NCBI GenBank assembly: GCA_030448125.1
Contig: JAUJNO010000001.1
Location: forward strand, 521,355-579,646
Length of the DNA: 58,292 nucleotides
Direction: 5' to 3'
Source of the DNA: Rubrobacteraceae bacterium
GTDB taxonomy: Bacteria; Actinomycetota; Rubrobacteria; Rubrobacterales; Rubrobacteraceae
The position numbers and the translations under genes were made by a program. Positions 25,926-33,934 of this stretch are shown piece by piece. The notes beneath the pieces were generated by a model. It was not told where the DNA came from. It did no database searches and saw only the letters and a program-made list of their open reading frames with translations. Within the stretch, counting starts at the first letter, position 1, and every line of letters starts with the position of its first letter.

Positions 25926-26372
25926 TTACAGTGCCCTTACCTCGCAGTCTTCGGCTATGACGTCGGGCTCGGAGCCATACTGCATAGCGCCCTGCGTATC
26001 GTCGAGGATCCTCGGCTCCTGGTTCACCGTGTCGAAGCCGGGGCCGCAGAAGACGTAGTCCGCCGCGGCGTCGTTGCCCGGGTCGATCACGTCGTCGCCC
26101 TCGAGGGCGAGGATGACGTCCTGTTCGGGAGAGCCGGTGATCGTGTCGTTCCCGCTCGTGCCGATGCAGGGACCGCCCATGACGCAGTCTACTATCGCCA
26201 CCACCACCTGACCCGCCGGCTCCGGATCGGGAGGAATGGGAAGATCCAGATTGCCGCTGTCGGGTTCGTTGCTACTAACGGGAGTATCCTCGCTCATCTG
26301 GGCCACGGCCAGAGCCGGGATAGCCGCCATCAGCGCTATCAGTAACAATGCCGCCAGTACCGTCTTCTTCAA
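25926..26372 (-). CDS. Secreted protein with an RTX-like calcium-binding motif
   Basis: TTG at 26372 is the start: AAGGAGG lies six bases upstream, and a signal peptide (KKTVLAALLLIALMAAIPALAVAQ) begins at once. The mature protein is acidic and contains GTSGNDTITGSPEQDVILAL and EGDDVIDPGN, a short run of the G-G-x-G-x-D type nonapeptides of hemolysin-like calcium-binding repeats. Four cysteines (VDCVMGGPC, VFCGPG, EDCEV) may form disulfides. At 148 residues it is far shorter than RTX toxins and likely only a small surface protein. Confidence 0.65.
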   Translation of the reverse strand: MKKTVLAALLLIALMAAIPALAVAQMSEDTPVSSNEPDSGNLDLPIPPDPEPAGQVVVAIVDCVMGGPCIGTSGNDTITGSPEQDVILALEGDDVIDPGNDAAADYVFCGPGFDTVNQEPRILDDTQGAMQYGSEPDVIAEDCEVRAL

Positions 26373-26607
26373 GGTGTCCCTCCTTACGTGCGGGGCTTTA
26401 CGAACTGGTGTCACTTTCTCACGCCAGGCCCGAAGTCCGCGTCCACCGAAAGGTGGATTCTGAACGACCAAAAGTACGATCTTCTCCACGAAGCTACGAG
26501 GATTTGCATACGGCCCGCGGTTGTGTGTACGGATAACCTTGAATCGCGGCGATTCATGTCTTCATGACCACCGTCTGGCGTGGCGGGAACGGATGTACCG
26601 CAACCAC

Positions 26608-26613
26608 TATAAT
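26608..26613 (+). promoter_or_regulatory. TATAAT -10 element
   Basis: A perfect TATAAT lies 33 bases before the ATG at 26647, leaving room for the AGGAGGGG ribosome site. The hexamer 17 bases upstream (GGGAAC) is not a standard -35. It is plausible as the promoter of the hypothetical gene. Confidence 0.45.
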
Positions 26614-26646
26614 AATGCTGTTCGAGAGGTTCCAGGAGGGGGACTG

Positions 26647-27105
26647 ATGAACGGATGGCAGGAGCGGTACTGGTTGTTGAAACAAGGGCGTCGTGTTCCC
26701 GCGGCCGGCGAGCGGCGGGCGGAAGACTTCGTCTGCTGCGAAGTCCCGGTAGGAGAAGACGCCGCTATGGCGCTGGAGGTCTTTACCTCCCGGGAGGGCG
26801 CCGAGGCCGAGCTGTGGGGCATGGAGAGGTTAGCGGCGGGCGAGCACTACCCGCGTGCCGCAAATCAATATCGGGAGCGGTTCACCGAAGGGGAGCCGAA
26901 CGAGACGTTGTCCGATAGGGTGGTCGAGCTCGCCGGATACGAGCTCGTCGAGATGCTCGACGACTCCGGTATCCCGTACGTGCTGATAGACCCGTCACCC
27001 GTCGACGAGCCTATACCCGAGGGTCTCCGGATCGAGCTAGCCGCGGCGTTCGCCGAGGAGCTAAGGCGGCTACTGCTGGGGGCGATGAAGAAGAGCCGGG
27101 CGTAA
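26647..27105 (+). CDS. Hypothetical soluble protein
   Basis: ATG at 26647 is supported by AGGAGGGG nine bases upstream and a TATAAT element before that. The 152-residue product is acidic, with a basic amphipathic start (NGWQERYWLLKQGRRVPAAG). A central EVFTSREGAEAELWGMERL and a C-terminal helix rich in Ala/Glu/Leu ending MKKSRA follow. YELVEMLDDSGIPYVLIDP could be a small alpha/beta fold. No family, membrane segment or catalytic motif is recognised. Confidence 0.6.
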   Translation: MNGWQERYWLLKQGRRVPAAGERRAEDFVCCEVPVGEDAAMALEVFTSREGAEAELWGMERLAAGEHYPRAANQYRERFTEGEPNETLSDRVVELAGYELVEMLDDSGIPYVLIDPSPVDEPIPEGLRIELAAAFAEELRRLLLGAMKKSRA

Positions 27106-27272
27106 TAGTCTGGATTCTCCCGAACGGAGAAGTTAGACAACAGCTTTTGGAGGAGCTATAGCCGGGCGGCCCGCGCCTCCTGCTCTCGTCGGGCCGGTGC
27201 TCTCCCGAACTCCGGCCTATTTGGTAGCCTATAGAGCCGCTAAAGGTCGAAGGCCGGAGAAAAGGGGCGAAT

Positions 27273-27797
27273 GTGGGTTTCAGGATACTGGTAGAGGACG
27301 GAAGGTTTGCCGTGCTCGGGGCGCGGCTGGTCTTGGTAGTACTCCTCGGGACGCTTGTGGCGGGCTGCGGCGGCTCTGGGGAGGAAGGGGAGGCGCCGGA
27401 GAACGTGCCGGCTAGCCCCGAAGAGGCGGGCGAGGTGGTGGTGAGGGTCTCCGGTGCGGAGGGCGTCGCCTACTCGGGAACCTACGGGAGCATCGAAGGG
27501 GCGCTGCAGACCGTGGACGATACCATAGGAGCAGAGCCCACGGAGTACCAGGTCGAGGTCGAGGAGGGCGTCGCCGACGGCGTGACCGCCGGGTTCCAGA
27601 AGACCCAACCCGGCCCGGAGGAGTTGAGCGTGGAGATACTGGCCGATGGTGAGGCCATCGTCGAGAGCAGGACCTTCGCGGAGTTCGGCGCGGCGAATGC
27701 CGACTGGTTCCCGCAAATCGGTCCGCCCGAAGAGTTCCCGGACGACGAGGAGATCGTGCTCGAGAATGAGGAGATCAAATCCGAAGACAGCCCTTAG
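27273..27797 (+). CDS. Lipoprotein with an MmpS-like C-terminal beta domain
   Basis: The N-terminus ARLVLVVLLGTLVAGCGGSG has a clear lipobox, followed by a short acidic linker. The folded part (VVVRVSGAEGVAYSGTYGS, YQVEVEEGVADGVTAGFQKT, LSVEILADGEAIVESRTF) resembles the small beta sandwich of actinobacterial MmpS-like proteins. Those act beside lipid transporters, but no MmpL-type transporter is nearby. The start GTG at 27273 follows AAAAGGGG. The function assignment is weak; the lipoprotein call is firm. Confidence 0.6.
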   Translation: MGFRILVEDGRFAVLGARLVLVVLLGTLVAGCGGSGEEGEAPENVPASPEEAGEVVVRVSGAEGVAYSGTYGSIEGALQTVDDTIGAEPTEYQVEVEEGVADGVTAGFQKTQPGPEELSVEILADGEAIVESRTFAEFGAANADWFPQIGPPEEFPDDEEIVLENEEIKSEDSP

Positions 27798-27996
27798 AGA
27801 GATGCCTTTCTCCCGCTAAATGGCGAAAAACCTGGACCGGGATCAGGCCGAGCCGGCAGGCCTATCTCTATTTCGAGAACCTGGGCCGGAGTGTAACGTT
27901 CCCGGTCTTTTCCCCGTCCAATGCATATAAGAGCAGAGCCCGGTACTTTTGTGGGCTTCGTATCGAGACGAGGCGTTTCGGAAAGGATGGAGCTTC

Positions 27997-28248
27997 GTGG
28001 AGCCGATAATACTCATCGTGCTGGTGGTGCTGGTGGTGCTGGTCTTGTTGGTCTTGTTGGGGCGTTCGGGCTCGTTGTCGGGGCTTATAGTCAACGGGAT
28101 CGTCGGGTTGGTCCTCCTCTTTTTGACGAACCTCTTCCTTGCGGACGACCTGCCCATCAACCTGCTCACGATAATCATCTGCGCCCTCGGCGGGGTGGTC
28201 GGATGGCTGATTATCCTTGTACTCCACGTCCTGGGAATCGCGTTCTGA
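27997..28248 (+). CDS. BofA-like small membrane protein
   Basis: GTG at 27997 is chosen because the hydrophobic sequence starts immediately (VEPIILIVLVVLVVLVLLV) and GGATGGAG lies just upstream. Three short helices follow, with LIVNGIVGLVLLFLTN, LPINLLTIIICALGGVVGW and LHVLGIAF. The motif of N.I.GLV.L......P.N..T....ALGGVPG. is that of the BofA family (an inhibitor of pro-sigma K processing in Bacillus). In non-spore-formers its role is unknown. Length is 83 residues, normal for the family. Confidence 0.65.
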   Translation: MEPIILIVLVVLVVLVLLVLLGRSGSLSGLIVNGIVGLVLLFLTNLFLADDLPINLLTIIICALGGVVGWLIILVLHVLGIAF

Positions 28249-28251
28249 GGT

Positions 28252-28274
28252 AGCAAGCGGTACCCTCGCTTGCT
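28252..28274. terminator. Hairpin between convergent genes, possible bidirectional terminator
   Basis: AGCAAGCG (28252-28259) and CGCTTGCT (28267-28274) form a perfect 8-bp stem with a 7-base loop just after the BofA-like stop and before the sortase stop on the other strand. No T-run follows on either side, so termination is only probable from the position. Confidence 0.45.
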
Positions 28275-28291
28275 CGGGGAAGAGAGCCAGA

Positions 28292-29068
28292 CTAACTGAC
28301 CCGCTCGGCCTGAGCTACCAGGCGGCCCGACTCGGGTCCTCCTCCATAGAGGCCCGGGCCCATGGTCCACCAGTCATCGGGGGTCTCGGTGCAGGTCTGG
28401 AGCGAGATCACGTCCTTTCCCGCGACCGGCCTCGTAATCCAGCTTTCGTCGGGCGTGACGGCACGCAACTCGCTGATCCGGTATCCGTAGACCCTACCGA
28501 GGGTGTCCTCGAGAAAGATCTCATCTCCCATCTGCATCGCGGGGAGATTGAGGCATTGGTTGTAGCTCTCGGTGCCGGGCCAACCGATCCTGTGGCACGC
28601 GATGTAGGTGTTGGTGTCCTCCTTCTGCCACGGGAAACCCGAGTTCGGCAGCTTGATGGCGCCCAGGTCCAATGCGTACTCCGAATCGTCGTTCCTCACC
28701 GTGTGACCGTACAGGCCCAACCTGGGAACCGTCAGATAGAGCGTCGGGTCGTCCGGAACTATGGCCGCTCTCCTCTCCGCTTCTTCCGCGGCGGCCTTCT
28801 CTTCGGCGGCCTTCTTCTCGGCGGCTGACTCTTCTTGCGGCGGCGCCTCCTCCTCGACGGGAGCCGGCGTCTCGACCTCCTCTTGCGGCGGTGCCTCGCT
28901 AACCTCCTCCGTGGTGGTGCCCAAGAAAATGTATACCCCGAGGCTGACCACGATCAGCGTCGCCAGGAGCGCGACGACGAGTAGCCCGATCCGCCGTCTT
29001 TTCCTGAAGACGGCGTAGCTGGGACGCCGGGTATCTATTTCCCGCCTCTGCTTGTCCATTAGTGGCAT
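28292..29068 (-). CDS. Class E-like sortase
   Basis: This membrane-anchored transpeptidase attaches proteins to the cell wall. It has one N-terminal helix (GLLVVALLATLIVVSLGVYIF) and a long Ala/Glu/Pro-rich stalk. The sortase barrel carries the catalytic His in YIACHRIGWPG, Cys in ISLQTCTETP and Arg in ESGRLVAQ. The length of 258 residues and the HRIGWPG variant fit actinobacterial class E types. No substrate with a clear sorting signal lies in the window. The ATG follows a TAGAAT -10 by six bases with no room for a ribosome site, so the message is probably leaderless. Confidence 0.82.
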   Translation of the reverse strand: MPLMDKQRREIDTRRPSYAVFRKRRRIGLLVVALLATLIVVSLGVYIFLGTTTEEVSEAPPQEEVETPAPVEEEAPPQEESAAEKKAAEEKAAAEEAERRAAIVPDDPTLYLTVPRLGLYGHTVRNDDSEYALDLGAIKLPNSGFPWQKEDTNTYIACHRIGWPGTESYNQCLNLPAMQMGDEIFLEDTLGRVYGYRISELRAVTPDESWITRPVAGKDVISLQTCTETPDDWWTMGPGLYGGGPESGRLVAQAERVS

Positions 29069-29074
29069 AGTTAA

Positions 29075-29080
29075 ATTCTA
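29075..29080 (-). promoter_or_regulatory. Sortase promoter -10 giving a leaderless message
   Basis: On the minus strand TAGAAT is followed by only six bases before the sortase ATG. Transcription would begin at or within a base or two of the start codon. The -35 region is poor. Confidence 0.5.
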
Positions 29081-29188
29081 CATAGCGCAAAGAGAAAATC
29101 CGAGAAGTGAGTTAACCTGAAGATGAGGTTGATGCTTCAAACGGCGGCACGGGGAACGCTAGCCAGGTGCTTCCCGGAAGGCGCGCGA

Positions 29189-29240
29189 GCGGATGGTACC
29201 ATGCGGCCTGCCCGAGCACGACGTTCTTGGTACCATCCGC
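29189..29240. repeat. 12-bp inverted repeat upstream of the DacA-like gene
   Basis: GCGGATGGTACC (29189-29200) and GGTACCATCCGC (29229-29240) are perfect inverted copies separated by 28 bases. They sit between the divergent sortase and carboxypeptidase genes, just before the adopted start. This could be a regulator-binding dyad or an mRNA hairpin in the leader. Confidence 0.65.
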
Positions 29241-29293
29241 GCGTGGCCGGCCCGGGCACGGAAGGTAAAAGAGAAAAGAGGTCGATAAGACGA

Positions 29294-30568
29294 GTGTTCT
29301 ATCTCGCGAGAATCAACAGCATAAAGACCGTGGTGGCGCTGATGGTCTTGATGGTGCTGCTGCTGGCGTCCGGGGGTGCGAGCCTGGATCCGGCCGGGGC
29401 CCAGGAAGGGGCGCCCGAGTCGGGAGCTTCCGGTCCTCCTCCCGAAGCGACGCCCGGTACGTCGCGGGCACCGGGGCCTCCAGAGATAGGGGCCGAGGCC
29501 TGGGCGCTCGTGGACGCGGAGTCCGGGTTGTACCTGGCGGGGGAGAACCGCGACGAGCAGCTCCCGATAGGGTCCGTAACCAAGATCATGACGGCCCTCG
29601 TGGTCCTCGAGGAAGAGGTCGACCTCGACGAGGAGGTGACGGTCTCCGAGGAGGCCGAGTCCTATGTCGGAGGCGTATACAGCAACGTGGGGTTGATCTT
29701 GGGCGAGCGCGTGACCGTCCGGGACCTCCTGGTGGCCACTTTGATCCCCTCTGGCACGGATGCGGCCTACGCCCTGGCCGAGCACGTGGGCGGCGGGAGC
29801 GTGGGGAACTTCGTGGAGATGATGAACGAACGGACCTCCGCGATGGGCCTCGAGAACACCAACTTCGAGACCCCCGCCGGCCTGGACACGACCGGAAACT
29901 ACTCGAGCGTCCGGGACCTCGCCGCGATGACCCGGGAGGCCCTCGAGTACCCCCTGTTCGCCGAGATCGTGGCCACCACCGACGCCACGATCAGCACCCA
30001 GACCAGGGAGATAGAGTTCTCCAACACCAACCAACTGCTTAGCACCTACCCGCCGACGACCGGCGTCAAGACCGGGACCACGCCCCAGGCGGGCGCCAAC
30101 CTCGTCGCCTCCGCTGAGGCGAACGACGAGTCCTACATATCGGTCGTTATAGGCGCCGAAGGCTCCGAGGAGCGTTTCCTGGCCTCGGAGGCGTTGCTGG
30201 AATACGGCTTCACCAACTACGACCGCGAGTCCCTGGTGAGCCAGGACGAGGTGTACGAGGAGCTGTCGCTGCCTTACCGTCCGGATGAGACCGTGGAGCT
30301 CGGCGCCGCCGAAGACGTGATCGGCGTCGTGGGCGCCGGCTCCGAGGTGGAGCGGAGGGTGACGACCGAAGAAGAGCTTCCCCCCTCGGCCGCCGCCGGC
30401 GAAGAGCTCGGCGAGGTCGAGGTCCTGGTCGACGGGCAACGAGTCGGGGAGAGCCCGCTGGTCGCCCAGGAGGGCTACGAGGAAGCCTCCTTGTGGGACA
30501 GGGTAAGCTACACTGCGGGGGGGCTACTGGAGAGGGCGCAAGGGGCTATAGCCGGGCTCTTCGGATAA
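29294..30568 (+). CDS. D-alanyl-D-alanine carboxypeptidase (peptidase S11)
   Basis: This secreted penicillin-binding protein trims peptidoglycan pentapeptides. GTG at 29294 starts a normal signal segment (FYLARINSIKTVVALMVLMVLLLASGGA); the open frame reaches 29123 but contains an inverted repeat and no signal before this point. Motifs are SVTK (SxxK nucleophile), PSGTDAAYALAEHVGG in place of SxN, and VKTGTT (KTG). The usual SGN is SGT here. The C-terminal third (VEVLVDGQRVGESPLVAQ) is the S11 accessory beta domain, ending in a possible amphipathic membrane helix. Confidence 0.87.
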   Translation: MFYLARINSIKTVVALMVLMVLLLASGGASLDPAGAQEGAPESGASGPPPEATPGTSRAPGPPEIGAEAWALVDAESGLYLAGENRDEQLPIGSVTKIMTALVVLEEEVDLDEEVTVSEEAESYVGGVYSNVGLILGERVTVRDLLVATLIPSGTDAAYALAEHVGGGSVGNFVEMMNERTSAMGLENTNFETPAGLDTTGNYSSVRDLAAMTREALEYPLFAEIVATTDATISTQTREIEFSNTNQLLSTYPPTTGVKTGTTPQAGANLVASAEANDESYISVVIGAEGSEERFLASEALLEYGFTNYDRESLVSQDEVYEELSLPYRPDETVELGAAEDVIGVVGAGSEVERRVTTEEELPPSAAAGEELGEVEVLVDGQRVGESPLVAQEGYEEASLWDRVSYTAGGLLERAQGAIAGLFG

Positions 30569-30608
30569 AAGCACACCGTCGCTTCAGTTTCCGGGATCTG
30601 GGAGAGTC

Positions 30609-31172
30609 CTACGAAGGCTCTCCCAAGCTCCTGGAGCCAAAGGTTCTCGCCGCCAGGAGAGCGTAGCCTAGCGCCAGCCAGACGAGCCCGAGCACCAGCC
30701 CCCCTCCGAGCTCTCCCAGGAGGGCCGAAATCGGCAAGACGAGGATAAGCGCCACACCGCACCATGCCGGCAGTACCCCTGCTCGCAGCGTGGCGATACC
30801 CAGGAGCACGAACCCGAAGAGCATGCCCGGAAGTCCCAGGCCCAGCAACAGGTCGAGGACGTCGCGTTCGGCCGCGCGGATCAACAAGACGTTCGCGAGC
30901 ACGAGGGCGGTTCCGACGAGCGCCGCCAGAAAGCCCACCGTTCCGAGCACTCCGTAGGACGTCGTTTGCCGGGCGTGGAGCCCCAGCAACCCTACCAGCA
31001 TGCCCGTCAGGGCGAGGCCGACCAACCCTTCGATCAGGTAGAAGGAGGGTAAGCCGAAGAGTTCGGAGCCCTGTCCTTCGCTCGCCAGATCTACGACGAA
31101 CGACGCTATCCACGCCACGCCCGCCAGCAAGGCTCCCAACGCCCCCCACCGAACAAGGTTCAACGACGCCAT
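30609..31172 (-). CDS. Hypothetical six-helix membrane protein (DUF4386-like)
   Basis: The 187-residue protein has about six helices, beginning NLVRWGALGALLAGVAWIAS and ending YALLAARTFGSRSLGEPS. The first helix, a middle RDVLDLLLGLGLPGMLFGFVL and the pattern of a gated loop are common to small integral membrane proteins of unknown role. The stop overlaps an 8-bp hairpin (30599-30625) that lies after the DacA-like gene on the other strand. No active-site residues are recognisable. Confidence 0.65.
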   Translation of the reverse strand: MASLNLVRWGALGALLAGVAWIASFVVDLASEGQGSELFGLPSFYLIEGLVGLALTGMLVGLLGLHARQTTSYGVLGTVGFLAALVGTALVLANVLLIRAAERDVLDLLLGLGLPGMLFGFVLLGIATLRAGVLPAWCGVALILVLPISALLGELGGGLVLGLVWLALGYALLAARTFGSRSLGEPS

Positions 31173-31244
31173 GATCTCCCTCCCCGCTTGAATGCCTCCT
31201 TACCGAACGAATGATACCCCGGCATATCCCGGCGTCTCCTACTC

Positions 31245-31958
31245 CTAGAAACTCTCCAGCGCGGGGCGGAGGTCCAGCTCCAGGGTCCAGGCCGTCGGGT
31301 CCTGGGCGTGTAGCTGCCAGTACGACTCGGCGATAGCGTCGGGAGAGAGGGTCGTGCTCTCCTCCCGATCTGGCTGGGCCTCGCGCAGCCTCGGGGTGTC
31401 GATCTGGCCGTCTATCACGACGTGGGCGACGTGAATACCCCGCGGCCCGAACTCACGGGCCATGGACTGCGCGAGCGCCCGGAGCCCGAACTTGCCCGTC
31501 GCGAGCGCCGCGAAGTTAGCCGAACCCCGCAGGGCGGCCGTCGCCCCCGTGAGAATGATCGTGCCGCGCCCCCTCTCCACCATCGCCGGCAACACCTGCC
31601 GCGCCCCGTAGAAGGCCCCCGAGCAGTTCGCCCGGAAGCAGTCGTCGAACTGCTCGGGACTGAGCTCGAGAATGCCGCCCATCTGGAAGGCGCCGGCGTT
31701 GTAGACGAAGACCTCGGGATCTCCGAGCCCCTCCCTCACCCTTTCGAGGGCCGATGCCACGGACTCGGCATCCGTGGCATCGGCGGAGACCGCGAGCGCC
31801 TCTCCGCCCGCGCCCTCGACCTCCTCCCGCGCCGCCGAGAGACCCTCCTCGCTGCGCGCCATCAGCCCGAGTGAGAAGCCCTCGCGCGCGAAGCGCCGCG
31901 CCACCGCCGCCCCGAGCCCCGGACCAACGCCTAGAATCGTCGCCACCTTGCCGTTCAC
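31245..31958 (-). CDS. Short-chain dehydrogenase/reductase lacking the catalytic Tyr
   Basis: The Rossmann motif is GVGPGLGAAVARRFAREG, followed by VYNAGAF (NAG motif) and IILTGATAALRGSANFAALATGK. Classical SDRs have YxxxK at the end of this stretch. Here the Lys is present, but Leu stands where Tyr should be, and Phe sits three residues earlier. The same pattern followed by FGLRALAQSMAREFGPRGIHV recurs in a subgroup of bacterial SDRs, so it is probably not a defect. The reaction is unknown. Start ATG at 31958 has GGGAGGGACGAG upstream. Confidence 0.8.
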   Translation of the reverse strand: MNGKVATILGVGPGLGAAVARRFAREGFSLGLMARSEEGLSAAREEVEGAGGEALAVSADATDAESVASALERVREGLGDPEVFVYNAGAFQMGGILELSPEQFDDCFRANCSGAFYGARQVLPAMVERGRGTIILTGATAALRGSANFAALATGKFGLRALAQSMAREFGPRGIHVAHVVIDGQIDTPRLREAQPDREESTTLSPDAIAESYWQLHAQDPTAWTLELDLRPALESF

Positions 31959-32049
31959 TCGTCCCTCCCTGCCGTTGACGCCTCTCCGCTGAAGAACAGG
32001 ATACCTCGTTCGCGTTGCCGGGTGGTCTGCTGTCGCTGTTGCTTCGCGG

Positions 32050-32793
32050 CTACAGTACGAAGCTCTTGCCGTCCTCGGCTCCTTCGGCGTCGAGGTTCTC
32101 GATTCGGCGCAGCATCTCGTCGCTCATGTGGGTCAGGACGAGCCTGCGGCACTCCAGTTCCTCGCGGTGGTCGGTGAGTGTCTGGTAGTCGAGGTGGTTG
32201 GGGACGCCCTTCTCGAAGAAGTTGCACTCGCAGATAAAGAGGTCGGCCCCGCGCGCGGTCGGGATCAGGGCGTCCGTCCACTCCGTGTCGCCGGAGTACG
32301 CGACGACCTTCTCCCCGCACTCGACGCGCAGCGCGTAAGACGGGGCGCCGCTGGGATGCACGACGCCGTATGGGGTCACCGCGAGGGCCCCGACCCGGGC
32401 GACTTCCCCTTCGGTCAGCTCGACGAACTCGAGGACGAACCCCGGCTCCTCCCGCACGGAGCCGGGGTACAGTACCTCCATCGCTTCGTTTATCCGGGTC
32501 TCCAGCCCCGGCGGTCCGGCCACGACCAGCGGCTTCTCCCGACCCGAGACGTACCGGGCGTCCAGGATAAAAAAAGGGAGCCCGCCGAAGTGGTCGCCGT
32601 GCAGGTGCGTGAGCAGGATGGTGTCGATCAGTGAGGGGTCCACCCCGAAGCGCTTCATCGCGACCAGCGAGGAGGCGCCGCAGTCGATCAGGAAGCGCGT
32701 GCCTTCGGACCGCACGTAGATACAGGTCTGGAAACGGCCCCCGCTCCCGAAAGCGTCCCCGCTCCCCAAAAACCGTACGCTTACTTCTCCCAT
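32050..32793 (-). CDS. MBL-fold metallohydrolase (RNase Z-like)
   Basis: This metallo-beta-lactamase-fold enzyme has the metal motif THLHGDHFGG, GVVHPSGAPSYAL, AYSGDTEW (bridging Asp) and the final LVLTHMSDEM histidine. The N-terminal RFLGSGDAFGSGGRFQTC matches the RNase Z/phosphodiesterase subgroup. It could cut tRNA 3' ends or cyclic nucleotides. ATG at 32793 is chosen because the family fold starts there and AAGGATC lies nearby; an open frame upstream to 32964 has no homology. Confidence 0.82.
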   Translation of the reverse strand: MGEVSVRFLGSGDAFGSGGRFQTCIYVRSEGTRFLIDCGASSLVAMKRFGVDPSLIDTILLTHLHGDHFGGLPFFILDARYVSGREKPLVVAGPPGLETRINEAMEVLYPGSVREEPGFVLEFVELTEGEVARVGALAVTPYGVVHPSGAPSYALRVECGEKVVAYSGDTEWTDALIPTARGADLFICECNFFEKGVPNHLDYQTLTDHREELECRRLVLTHMSDEMLRRIENLDAEGAEDGKSFVL

Positions 32794-33029
32794 GCCGATC
32801 CTTCTATAGCCTCGTTCCCGCCCACGCAACCCTCCTCGCAGCGGCAGTTGAAGTTTCGGAATGAACTCTACCCCGTCGCCCCGCGCCCTCGCCACCCCCA
32901 GTATCGGAGGCTGGCGCAGCCGAGAGCAGTACGCGCCCGCAAACCGGTGAGCCGGCGGGGGCACGACGACGAGCGCGTTTGGGGCCGGGGCATCCTGGGA
33001 ACGGTTTGGGGGCGAAAGGAGGAGCGCGC

Positions 33030-33332
33030 ATGAAGCTCTCGCCCGGAGAGCAGGAGAAGTTGATGATCTTCACCGCTGCGGAGGTCGCCCGTAAGCGTCG
33101 CGAACGCGACCTGAAGCTCAACTACCCGGAGGCTCCGTCGCCTTTATCTCCGCCGAGCTTTTGGAGGGCGCCCGCGACGGCAGGGGCGCCGCCGAGCTGA
33201 TGGGCTTCGGCGCGACCATACTTTCGCGCGAGGACGTGATGGAGGGGTCCCGGAGATGGTGAGCGAGGTGGCCGTGGAGGGACCTTCCCCGACGGCGTCA
33301 AGCTCGTAACCATCCACGATCCCATAACCTAG
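33030..33332 (+). pseudogene. ureA: Isolated urease gamma subunit gene with three indels
   Basis: From ATG at 33030 (AAAGGAGG upstream) the sequence encodes [20 protein letters not shown] and LKLNYPEA. It then shifts to another frame for [15 protein letters not shown] and [19 protein letters not shown]. Further shifts give [12 protein letters not shown] and TFPDGVKLVTIHDPI, ending at TAG 33332. These segments cover a whole urease gamma subunit of 100 residues. The breaks are two extra bases near 33130 and one missing G near 33245 and near 33280, which sum to zero. No ureB or ureC is present. The cyanase gene follows after 15 bases. Confidence 0.8.
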
Positions 33333-33347
33333 AAGAGAAGGAGCGAG

Positions 33348-33791
33348 ATGCACCGCGAAGAGGCCACTGAGCAGATCCTCGAAGCCAAAAAGCAAAAAGG
33401 CTTGACCTTCGAGGCCATAGCCCAAAAGGTCGGGGCGCACAAGGTGTGGACTACTGCGGCCCTGTTGGGCCAGCATCCCATGAGCGCCGAGCAGGCTGAC
33501 ACCGTCGTGGACGTGCTGGACCTGGACTCCGAAGTCGGCGAGGCTTTGCAGGAGATCCCGTTGCGTGGGGCCCTGGATCACGACGTGCCCACCGACCCCA
33601 CGATCTACCGGATACACGAGGTCACCCAGGTCTACGGGACCACCATAAAGGCCCTCATCCACGAAGAGTTCGGCGACGGCATCATGAGCGCCATAACCTT
33701 TCACATGGACATAGAACGGGAGGACTCCGAGGAAGGCCCCCGCGTCAAGATCACCTACAATGGCAAGTTCCTCCCCTACAGTTGGGGGTAG
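33348..33791 (+). CDS. cynS: Cyanate hydratase (cyanase)
   Basis: Cyanase converts cyanate and bicarbonate to ammonia and CO2. The 147-residue protein has an N-terminal helical DNA-binding-like domain (TFEAIAQKVGAHKVWTTAAL) and the catalytic C-terminal part (PTDPTIYRIHEVTQVYGTTI, FGDGIMSAITFHMDIER, GKFLPYSWG). The active-site Arg, Glu and Ser of the family lie in YRIHEV and MSAI. The ATG follows AGAAGGAG. It forms a likely pair with ureA upstream, both linked to urea/cyanate nitrogen. Confidence 0.93.
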   Translation: MHREEATEQILEAKKQKGLTFEAIAQKVGAHKVWTTAALLGQHPMSAEQADTVVDVLDLDSEVGEALQEIPLRGALDHDVPTDPTIYRIHEVTQVYGTTIKALIHEEFGDGIMSAITFHMDIEREDSEEGPRVKITYNGKFLPYSWG

Positions 33792-33934
33792 CGGAGCTGG
33801 CGCCGTGATCCCAGGCATTCCAACGGGCGCGGGAGCGGGGCTTCGTGGAGGAGACTGTATAAGTGAGTGGCTCCTGGGGCTACCCGTACCGCCGCGAGAG
33901 GTATGGTAGCTTTACCGAAAAGGAGGCGCCGGGA

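Noticed and set aside
29159..30439. Minus-strand frame opposite the DacA-like gene
   Set aside because: His/Gly/Arg-rich shadow with no motif.
30599..30625. 8-bp hairpin after the DacA-like gene as a terminator
   Set aside because: No T-run and it overlaps the coding end of the opposite gene; left as chance or weak structure.
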